From NCBI GenBank assembly GCA_020851395.1, contig JADZCW010000145.1:1-15127 (forward strand): 15,127 bases of DNA. Reading direction: 5' to 3'. Every line of letters begins with the position of its first letter. The stretch's first letter is position 1. Shown in pieces: positions 6,454 through 12,585 of the stretch. The notes under the pieces were generated by a model. It did not search any database. It was not told where the DNA came from and worked only from the letters and a program-made list of their open reading frames with translations. This DNA is from Phycisphaeraceae bacterium (GTDB lineage Bacteria; Planctomycetota; Phycisphaerae; Phycisphaerales; Phycisphaeraceae). The translations under genes and the position numbers were made by a program.

Positions 6454-8820
6454 ATGACCGACATGACCCAGCTCCTGCCGTGGATCGTCCTGACCCCCTT
6501 CGCCGGCGCCGCCCTGCTGCTGCTCGTCGGCCGATGGCTCGCCGGACGCTCCGGCCTGGTCATGGCCGCCACCGCCGTCGCCAGCTTCTCCATGGCGGCC
6601 TGGATGTTCGCCTCGACCCAAGGCAGTCTGGCCCCCTTCCTCAACTGGGCCTGGATGCCCGAGCTCAACATCGCCTTCGCCCTCCATGGAGACCCCTTCG
6701 GCCTCTTCTTCACCCTGCTCGTATCGGGCATCGGCCTACTGATCAGCATCTACTCCATGGCCTACGTCACACCCATGGAACCCGGCCGGATGGGACGCTA
6801 CTACGCCACCCTCACCGCCTTCATGGCCGCCATGATCGGCATCGCCCTGGCCGACGACCTGATGCTCCTGTTCGTCTTCTGGGAGATCACCTCCATCACC
6901 TCCTTCCTGCTCATCGGCTACTGGTACGAGCAGGAAGGCGCCAAGAAGGGCGCGCTCACTGCGTTACAGGTCACCGCCCTGGGCGGTCTGGTCATGATGG
7001 TCGGCTTCATCCTCATCGGCCAGGTCGCTGGCACCTTCTCTCTCCACGTCCTCTACACCGAGCCGCAGCGCCTCGAGGCCCTAACGCACTCGCCGCTGTT
7101 CACCGCCGCGATGGTCCTCGTCCTGCTCGGCGCCATGACCAAATCTGCCCAGTTCCCCTTCCAGTTCTGGCTCCCCGGCGCCATGGTCGCCCCCACGCCC
7201 GTCTCGGCCTACCTCCACGCCGCCACGATGGTCAAGGCCGGCATCTTCCTCATGGGACGCATGCTCCCGGTCTTCGGCGAAAACCCCTGGTGGTCGCCCA
7301 TCCTCATCAGCATCGGCCTATTGACCTTCTTCCTCGGCGCCTACCAGGCCTTCCTCCAGACCGACCTCAAGGCCATCCTCGCCCGCACCACCGTCTCAAC
7401 GCTCGGCCTGATCACCCTGATCTACGGCCTGCACGAGGCCGGCCAGGACGCGCTACAGATCCTCAACCACGCCGCCTACAAGGGCTCGCTCTTCCTCGTC
7501 GCCGGCATCGTCGAGCACGCCACCCACACCCGCGACCTCCGCAAGCTCGGCGGCCTGCGCAAGGCCATGCCCATCACCTTTATCCTCTGCCTGCTCGCCG
7601 CGATCTCCATGTCCGGCCTGCCCCCCTTCTTCGGATACCTGGCCAAGGAAACGCTCTACGACGGCCTGCTGACCAACGAAATCCTTTCCCAGTGGCCCGC
7701 CGTGCAGAAGTTCACCATCGCCGTCAGCGTCCTGACCAACGCCTTCGTCTTCGCCGTCGGCCTCAAGCTCGTGTTCGGCATCTTCCTCGGCCGCAAGCCC
7801 GACGACCTCGAGCACGTCCACGACGCCACCCCCGGCCTGTGGATCCCCACCGGCGTCCTGGCCGCCATGACCCTGATCCTCGGCCTGCTTCCGGGGGTCA
7901 CCAGCGGCCTGGTCAGCGGCTTCTCCTCCGAGGAGCACACCCACCTGCACCTGGCCCTGATCCCCCATCACGCCGGACCCGCCATCCTCTCGCTCGTCAC
8001 CATCACACTCGGCGTGATCCTCTACAACCTCCAAAACATCATCGAGCGTGCTCACAAGCTCATCGCCCTGCTCCCGACCGCCCAGAGCGTCTGGGACAAG
8101 CTCTTGGGCGCCACCAACTCCCTCGCCACCGCCTACAGCAGCCGCTGGCAGAGCGGGTCGCTGAGCTGGTACCTCTCGGGTTGCCTGGCATTCCTCGTCG
8201 GTCTGGTCGTCCTGGCCCTCTGGCGCGGCGGCGTCAACCCCGAGCACATCCGCACCTCGCTCTCGGAGATGCCCTGGTACGGCCTGGTTCTGTGCGTTCT
8301 GCTCTCGATCGCCAGCATCGCCATCGTCCGGGCCCGCACCCGGCTCGAGGCCGCCATCCTCTCGACCGCCATCGGCTTTACCGTCTCGACGCTCTTCGTC
8401 GTCTACCGCTCGCCCGACATCCTCCTGACCCAGATCCTCATCGAGACCGTCTCGACCATCTTTGTCCTGCTCATCCTGATCTTCATGCCCGCCTTCAAGA
8501 AGCGTGACCCGATCTCGACGCTCCGCAAGGGCTGGCACCTGGCCGTCTCGATCGCCGTCGGCGGCGTCGTGACCCTGCTGCTCCTGCTGTCGATGAGCCC
8601 GCAGTTCCGCGAGACAGCCAACCTCGGCGCCGGCTATCTCCAGCGCAGCCCCGCCCAGGGAGGCGGTGCCAACGCCGTCAACGTCATCATCGTTGACATC
8701 CGGGCCACGGACACCAACGGCGAGATCACCGTCCTGGTCGTCGTCGGCCTGTGCGTCTACGGCCTGCTGCGTGCCCGCCGGCCGCATGACCGCTCCGAGA
8801 TGCATCGCGCGGACAGCTAA
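6454..8820 (+). CDS. mnhA: Mrp/Mnh Na+/H+ antiporter subunit A
   Basis: The largest subunit of the Mrp cation/proton antiporter, 788 residues (family about 760-800), a polytopic inner-membrane protein homologous to NuoL/ND5 of complex I. The proton-channel residues are visible: E144 (LLFVFWEITSITSF), K230 (GAMTKSAQFPFQFWLPGAM), K261 (HAATMVKAG), the pair H339/K343 (NHAAYKGSLFL) and K398 (GYLAKETLYDG). The C-terminal part (about 600-788) carries the MbhD-like segment (LEAAILSTAIGF...YRSPDILLTQ) and the MbhE-like segment (VNVIIVDIRATDTNGEI), as expected for subunit A. ATG 6454 is the usual start, with M4 close by. The operon order is A-B-C-D-E-F-G; the gap to B is 33 nt and holds a C-rich repeat. 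It probably serves Na+ export and alkaline pH homeostasis. Confidence 0.97.
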   Translation: MTDMTQLLPWIVLTPFAGAALLLLVGRWLAGRSGLVMAATAVASFSMAAWMFASTQGSLAPFLNWAWMPELNIAFALHGDPFGLFFTLLVSGIGLLISIYSMAYVTPMEPGRMGRYYATLTAFMAAMIGIALADDLMLLFVFWEITSITSFLLIGYWYEQEGAKKGALTALQVTALGGLVMMVGFILIGQVAGTFSLHVLYTEPQRLEALTHSPLFTAAMVLVLLGAMTKSAQFPFQFWLPGAMVAPTPVSAYLHAATMVKAGIFLMGRMLPVFGENPWWSPILISIGLLTFFLGAYQAFLQTDLKAILARTTVSTLGLITLIYGLHEAGQDALQILNHAAYKGSLFLVAGIVEHATHTRDLRKLGGLRKAMPITFILCLLAAISMSGLPPFFGYLAKETLYDGLLTNEILSQWPAVQKFTIAVSVLTNAFVFAVGLKLVFGIFLGRKPDDLEHVHDATPGLWIPTGVLAAMTLILGLLPGVTSGLVSGFSSEEHTHLHLALIPHHAGPAILSLVTITLGVILYNLQNIIERAHKLIALLPTAQSVWDKLLGATNSLATAYSSRWQSGSLSWYLSGCLAFLVGLVVLALWRGGVNPEHIRTSLSEMPWYGLVLCVLLSIASIAIVRARTRLEAAILSTAIGFTVSTLFVVYRSPDILLTQILIETVSTIFVLLILIFMPAFKKRDPISTLRKGWHLAVSIAVGGVVTLLLLLSMSPQFRETANLGAGYLQRSPAQGGGANAVNVIIVDIRATDTNGEITVLVVVGLCVYGLLRARRPHDRSEMHRADS

Positions 8821-8821
8821 A

Positions 8822-8853
8822 CCCTATTCCCGAACCCCCTACCCCCCCACGCC
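8822..8853. repeat. C-rich intergenic repeat, copy 2 (between mnhA and mnhB)
   Basis: The whole mnhA-mnhB gap consists of this 32-bp tract. C runs of 3, 3, 5 and 7 are separated by TATT, GAA and TA; the minus strand is therefore a four-run G-quadruplex candidate and the mRNA is C-rich and unstructured. It is homologous in layout to 3311-3340 (same order of runs, same CACGCC end). There is no Shine-Dalgarno sequence for mnhB within it. Confidence 0.55.
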
Positions 8854-9282
8854 ATGACCCCACAAACCCTCGGCAACAGCCCCATCCTCCGCACCGTCTG
8901 CCGGTTCGCCGTGCCCCTGACGGTGCTCGTGTCCCTCAAGATCTTCTGGCAGGGCCACAACCTTCCGGGGGGCGGCTTCATCGCCGGAGCCATGGCCGCC
9001 GCCGCCGGCGCCATGTACCTGATGGCCTTCGGCGCCGCCAAGGCCTCCCGCATCGCCTGGTGGAAGTTCTCCGTCGTCGGCCTGCTCTGCTCGTTGACCA
9101 CCGGCACCGTGCCGCTGCTCATGGGCAAGGCCTACATGGACCACACCTTCCTGAACTTTCACCTGCCGCTGCTCGGCCATCAGCACATCCCCACGGCCGT
9201 CTTCTTCGACCTGGGTGTGTTCCTGATCGTGCTGGGCACCCTCATGACCATCTTCGTCGAACTCGGACTGGAGGAACGCTGA
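8854..9282 (+). CDS. mnhB: Mrp/Mnh Na+/H+ antiporter subunit B
   Basis: 142 residues, the normal length for MrpB, with four predicted membrane helices. The family signature GHNLPGGGFIAG is at residues 34-45, and the ending FFDLGVFLIVLGTLMTIFVELG (near 117-138) is characteristic. It works with the other Mrp subunits as one hetero-oligomeric membrane complex. The ATG at 8854 lacks an obvious ribosome binding site, being preceded by the C-rich repeat. Its stop overlaps the start of mnhC by one base (TGATG), indicating translational coupling. Confidence 0.96.
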   Translation: MTPQTLGNSPILRTVCRFAVPLTVLVSLKIFWQGHNLPGGGFIAGAMAAAAGAMYLMAFGAAKASRIAWWKFSVVGLLCSLTTGTVPLLMGKAYMDHTFLNFHLPLLGHQHIPTAVFFDLGVFLIVLGTLMTIFVELGLEER

Positions 9283-9683
9283 TGGACCTGCCCCTCGCCC
9301 TGACCATCGGCCTGATGACGGCCGGCGGAACCTACCTCATCCTGCGGCCGAACCTCATCCGCGTCGTGCTCGGGTTCGGCCTCTACTCCAACGCCGTCAA
9401 TCTCCTGATGATCGTCTGCGGCGGTTATACCCAGACCGCCGCCTCACCCTTTGTCGAGGACCCGACCAAGACCGCTGGCCTGATGGACCCCCTGCCCCCG
9501 GACATCATCCTCACCGCCATCGTCATCAGCTTCGCCGTCGGCGCCTTATTTCTCACCGTCTGCTACCGCGTCTACCTCGACCACGGCACCGACAACCCCG
9601 AGGAGCTGCCCGCCGACCGACCGACCCCCACCGCCGAAGAGCACGCCGACCACCACGAACAAGCCTTCGCCGCCAGCCACTGA
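9282..9683 (+). CDS. mnhC: Mrp/Mnh Na+/H+ antiporter subunit C
   Basis: 133 residues, homologous to NuoK of complex I, with three membrane helices. Diagnostic segments are GFGLYSNAVNLLM (31-43) and DPLPPDIILTAIVISFAVGA (69-88). After the last helix there is a soluble tail of about 33 residues rich in Pro, Glu and His, longer than in many MrpC proteins. The start at 9282 overlaps the mnhB stop; the same frame is open far upstream (to 9060), but those residues are the antisense-like shadow of mnhB. The gap to mnhD is 106 nt and holds a large inverted repeat. Confidence 0.96.
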   Translation: MDLPLALTIGLMTAGGTYLILRPNLIRVVLGFGLYSNAVNLLMIVCGGYTQTAASPFVEDPTKTAGLMDPLPPDIILTAIVISFAVGALFLTVCYRVYLDHGTDNPEELPADRPTPTAEEHADHHEQAFAASH

Positions 9684-9695
9684 ATGCGCGTCGCC

Positions 9696-9768
9696 GTAGG
9701 GCACGCATCCTGCGTGCCGGTCTGGCGGACATCACCGCGACACCTGGCACGCAGGATGCGTGCCCTAC
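9696..9768. repeat. Nested 23-nt inverted repeat between mnhC and mnhD (REP-like)
   Basis: Two perfect inverted 23-nt arms (9696-9718 and 9746-9768) flank a 27-nt spacer. Each arm is itself a hairpin: GGCACGCA, a 3-nt loop (TCC or GGA), then TGCGTGCC, preceded by GTAG on the outer side. The layout of two inverted copies of a small imperfect palindrome matches bacterial REP doublets or a very small MITE. The element begins 12 nt after the mnhC stop and ends 21 nt before the mnhD start. In RNA it can fold either as one long hairpin or as two short ones. Confidence 0.85.
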
Positions 9769-9789
9769 AAGATCGCCTCGGAACGAACC

Positions 9790-11400
9790 ATGAACAGCCT
9801 GATCCTCGTCATCCTCGTGCCGCTCTTCAGCGCCATGATCCTCGCCCTGCTCCGCGGTCTCCCGCGGCTGGAGAAGGCCTTCTGCGTCGCCTCCTGCCTG
9901 GGGCTGACCGCCTTCGTCTTCTGGCTGCTGGTCCACGTCGACGCCCACGGCATCCAGGCCACCGCCCTCTCGGGTTACTCCGCCCCCTTCGGCATCGCCT
10001 TCGTCGCCGACCGACTCGCCTGCATCATGCTCTGCCTCTCGATGTCCGTCGGCTCGGTCGTCGTGATCTACACCTGCTTCACCGTCACCGAGCAGCAGCA
10101 GAACCTTTTCTTCTATCCCCTCTTCCAGATCATCCTTGCCGGCGTCAACTGGGCCTTCATCACCGGCGACCTCTTCAACCTCTTCGTCGCCTACGAGGTC
10201 ATGCTCATCGGCTCCTACGGCCTGATGCTCGTCGGCGCCGGCAAGGAGCAGGTCCGCCAGTCCCTCAAGTACATCGCCATCAACGTCGTCGGCGGCAGCT
10301 TCTTCGTCATCGGCCTGGGCTACCTCTACGCCACCGTCGGCAGCCTCAACATGGCTGACATCGCCCAGCGCACCGCAGGCATGACAGGCCAACGGGCCCA
10401 CATGGTCACCGCCATGTCCATGGTCCTGCTGTTCGTCTTCGCCCTCAAGGCCGCCACCTTCCCCCTGATCTACTGGCTCCCCGACTCCTACCCCGTCGTC
10501 CCCGCCGGCGTCAGCGGCTACTTCGCGGGCCTGCTGACCAAGGTCGGCGTCTACTCGCTGCTCCGCGTCTTTGTCATGGTCTTCCGCCAGGAGGGCCACG
10601 AGTTCGCCGGGCAGGTCCTGCTGGTCCTCTCGGGATTAACCATGCTCCTGGGCGTCATGGGCGCCATGTGCCAGTGGGACATCCGCAAGATTCTCTCCTG
10701 GCACATCATCTCCCAGGTCGGCTACATGGTCATGGGCATCGGCCTGGCCTCCCAGCCCGCCATCGCCGCCATCGCCGTCGCCGGAACCATCTTCTACGTC
10801 GTCCACCACATCGTCGTGAAGTCCAGCCTCTTCCTCGTCGGCGGCATCGCCGAACGCGTCACCGGCACGCAAGAGCTCAAGAAGATGGGCGGCGCCCTCG
10901 ACCTCGCCCCCGGCGTCGCGGGCCTCTTCCTCGTCGCATCCTTCTCCCTCGCGGGCATGCCCCCCTTCTCCGGCTTCGTCAGCAAGTTCGTGGTCATCAA
11001 GGCCGGCATGCAGGGCGGCAACTACGTCGTCGTCGCCATCGCCGTGATCACCGGATTCCTCACCCTCTACTCGATGGCCAAGATCTGGTCCTACGCCTTC
11101 TGGGGCCCCAAGTGCCGCCCCGCCCCCGCCGGCCGCTACCGCGGCATGGCCGCCCCGACGTCACTCTTAATTCTCTTCACCATCGGCCTGGGCCTCTTCG
11201 CCCAGCCCTGCCTGCGCCTGGCCACCGACGCCGCCAACGACGTCATCGACCCGACCAACTACATCCAGGCCGTCCTCGGCCCCGACAAGCCGCGCGGCCC
11301 GCGCGACATCAAGTTTGATGAAGAACTCGAGTCCGGCCAACTCGGCGACCGGCACGCCAGCGCCGCGACAATCGCCCCCGACAAGGAGGCCCTGCCATGA
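9790..11400 (+). CDS. mnhD: Mrp/Mnh Na+/H+ antiporter subunit D
   Basis: 536 residues, a NuoM/NuoN-like antiporter subunit with about 14 membrane helices. Proton-path residues match the family: E136 (FVAYEVMLIGSYG), K220 (FALKAATFPLIYWLPDSYP), K251 (LLTKVGVYSLLR) and K344 (VKSSLFLVGG), plus K399/K404 in the PPFSGFVSKFVVIKAG loop-helix. E136 and K220 correspond to the essential Glu137 and Lys219 known in Bacillus MrpD. An in-frame ATG at 9760 lies inside the inverted-repeat arm, so the ATG at 9790 is the likely start; GGAA at 9780-9783 is only a weak ribosome site. The stop overlaps mnhE as ATGA. A hydrophilic C-terminal tail of about 45 residues, rich in Asp and Glu, follows the last helix. 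Confidence 0.96.
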   Translation: MNSLILVILVPLFSAMILALLRGLPRLEKAFCVASCLGLTAFVFWLLVHVDAHGIQATALSGYSAPFGIAFVADRLACIMLCLSMSVGSVVVIYTCFTVTEQQQNLFFYPLFQIILAGVNWAFITGDLFNLFVAYEVMLIGSYGLMLVGAGKEQVRQSLKYIAINVVGGSFFVIGLGYLYATVGSLNMADIAQRTAGMTGQRAHMVTAMSMVLLFVFALKAATFPLIYWLPDSYPVVPAGVSGYFAGLLTKVGVYSLLRVFVMVFRQEGHEFAGQVLLVLSGLTMLLGVMGAMCQWDIRKILSWHIISQVGYMVMGIGLASQPAIAAIAVAGTIFYVVHHIVVKSSLFLVGGIAERVTGTQELKKMGGALDLAPGVAGLFLVASFSLAGMPPFSGFVSKFVVIKAGMQGGNYVVVAIAVITGFLTLYSMAKIWSYAFWGPKCRPAPAGRYRGMAAPTSLLILFTIGLGLFAQPCLRLATDAANDVIDPTNYIQAVLGPDKPRGPRDIKFDEELESGQLGDRHASAATIAPDKEALP

Positions 11401-11771
11401 TCCGTCTGATCTACCTCATCCGCTACTTTTTCATCTTCCTGCGCGAGCTGACCAACTCCACCATCGCCGTGGCCAAGCTCGCCATGGCCAAGAACCTCAC
11501 TTTTCGGCCCGGCTTCCTGGCCGTGCCCATGGACGTACGCAGCGACCTGGAGGTCACCTTCCTGGCCAACTCCATCACACTGACCCCCGGCACGATCTCC
11601 GTCCACGTCGACACCCACAAACACGTTGTCGTCATCCACGCCATCGACATCGGCGAGAACCCCGACGCTGTACGCGAATCCATCAAAACCGCCCTCGAGG
11701 CCAACATCCTTGACTTCACCCGCGGCCCAGCCTGGCGCCGCGCCGACAACTCTCAGCCCTCTGCAAACTGA
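11397..11771 (+). CDS. mnhE: Mrp/Mnh Na+/H+ antiporter subunit E, short form
   Basis: 124 residues instead of the roughly 160 of Bacillus or Staphylococcus MrpE. It starts at the equivalent of the third helix of the long form (RYFFIFLRELTNSTIAVAKL), followed by the conserved FRPGFLAVP, the signature ANSITLTPGT (about 57-66) and the soluble VVVIHAIDIGENPDA segment. The short start is not an annotation error: an excellent AAGGAGG at 11383-11389 is 7 nt upstream, and the ATG overlaps the mnhD stop (ATGA). The two N-terminal helices of the long form are therefore missing or supplied by another protein. mnhF follows after 13 nt. Confidence 0.93.
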   Translation: MIRLIYLIRYFFIFLRELTNSTIAVAKLAMAKNLTFRPGFLAVPMDVRSDLEVTFLANSITLTPGTISVHVDTHKHVVVIHAIDIGENPDAVRESIKTALEANILDFTRGPAWRRADNSQPSAN

Positions 11772-11772
11772 C

Positions 11773-11778
11773 AAGGAG
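11773..11778 (+). promoter_or_regulatory. Ribosome binding site fixing the mnhF start
   Basis: AAGGAG ends 6 nt before the ATG at 11785. It decides for the 91-residue MnhF rather than the longer open frame that begins at 11626 inside mnhE. Confidence 0.8.
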
Positions 11779-11784
11779 CCGCCC

Positions 11785-12060
11785 ATGGACCCCTGGTTTG
11801 ATTTCATCTGCGTCATCTGCCTGGCCGGCCTGTTCCTCGCCGCCGCCGGCTGCCTCTACCGCATCATCGTCGGCCCACAGGCCGCCGACCGGGCCATCGC
11901 CTTCGACACCCTGGCCCTGAACCTCGTCGGCATCATCTGCCTGCTCTGCATCCACTGGCAGTCGACGCTCTATTTCGACGCCGTCTGGATCCTGATGCTC
12001 GTCGGCTTCTTGGGCTCGGCCGCCATTGCCCGCTACCTCGAACGCGGGAGAGTGTTCTAG
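11785..12060 (+). CDS. mnhF: Mrp/Mnh Na+/H+ antiporter subunit F
   Basis: 91 residues with three membrane helices, the usual size for MrpF. The conserved stretch is YRIIVGPQAADRAIAFDTLA (25-44), with the buried acidic residue D35, followed by the helix around LNLVGIICLL and YFDAVWILMLVGFLG. It is a small accessory membrane subunit needed for assembly of the complex. Start set by AAGGAG upstream. It is followed by a 130-nt gap filled with an inverted CACGGAG repeat before mnhG. Confidence 0.95.
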   Translation: MDPWFDFICVICLAGLFLAAAGCLYRIIVGPQAADRAIAFDTLALNLVGIICLLCIHWQSTLYFDAVWILMLVGFLGSAAIARYLERGRVF

Positions 12061-12069
12061 ACCCATCTC

Positions 12070-12161
12070 ACCACGGAGAGCACGGAGGACACGGAGAAAA
12101 GATTAAGTAAGAACCGAAAACACGCTCGTCTTCTCTCCGTGATCTCTGTGTCCTCCGTGGT
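12070..12161. repeat. Inverted array of CACGGAG units between mnhF and mnhG
   Basis: The left arm (12070-12100) consists of three tandem 9-nt units, CACGGAGAG, CACGGAGGA and CACGGAGAA. The right arm (12131-12161) is its imperfect reverse complement, matching at 25 of 31 positions. A 30-nt AT-richer spacer lies between. The RNA would form a long imperfect hairpin 9 nt after the mnhF stop. Similar CCACGGAGGACACGGAG-type palindromes are dispersed in many bacterial genomes; that general familiarity is from memory, not a search. Confidence 0.8.
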
Positions 12162-12190
12162 AAAACTGCCTTGAAGAATGGACCCGACTC

Positions 12191-12559
12191 ATGACCCTGA
12201 TCTTCGAAATCCTCACCGCCGCCCTGATGCTCACCGGCACGTTCCTGATGATCCTCACGAGCGTTGGCTTGATCCGCTTCCCCGACGTCTTCTGCCGCAT
12301 GCACGCCGCCGGCAAGGCCGGCACGATGGGCATCTCCCTCTTGATCCTCGCCACCGTCACCTGCCCCTGGACCAGCCCCGAGGTCTGGGCCCGCGGCCTC
12401 CTGGCCGTCTGGTTCCAACTGCTCACCACCCCCGCCGCGACGCACCTGCTCTCGCACGCCTGCTACGTCACGCAGTACCCCCGCGTCGACCGCACCGCCG
12501 TCGACGAGCTGCGTGCCATCATGCCCAGCTCCCGCCCCGACGCCTTCGGGCATGAGTAG
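12191..12559 (+). CDS. mnhG: Mrp/Mnh Na+/H+ antiporter subunit G
   Basis: 122 residues with three membrane helices, completing the seven-subunit operon. The family signature GLIRFPDVFCRMHAAGKAGT spans residues 26-45. After the third helix (LLAVWFQLLTTPAATHLLSHA) there is a short polar tail. The ATG at 12191 follows the inverted repeat and has only a weak ribosome site (GGACC). The stop lies 26 bp from the convergent nrfA stop, and I see no terminator hairpin in that short gap. Confidence 0.95.
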   Translation: MTLIFEILTAALMLTGTFLMILTSVGLIRFPDVFCRMHAAGKAGTMGISLLILATVTCPWTSPEVWARGLLAVWFQLLTTPAATHLLSHACYVTQYPRVDRTAVDELRAIMPSSRPDAFGHE

Positions 12560-12585
12560 CGAGACATCCGCATTCAACGTGATCC

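Noticed and set aside
6440..6457. Five-codon frame ATG AGC GAA ACC CGA TGA overlapping the mnhA ATG as ATGA
   Set aside because: A coupled leader peptide is attractive, but such tiny frames are frequent by chance and no ribosome site or attenuator hairpin supports it.
7453..8805. 450-residue Asp/Gly-rich minus-strand open frame inside mnhA
   Set aside because: Compositional mirror of a membrane protein gene; no hydrophobic or domain pattern.
9684..10358. 224-residue plus-strand frame starting just after mnhC and running through the inverted repeat
   Set aside because: Arg/His-rich shadow of mnhD in another frame; the repeat arms would encode its first residues.
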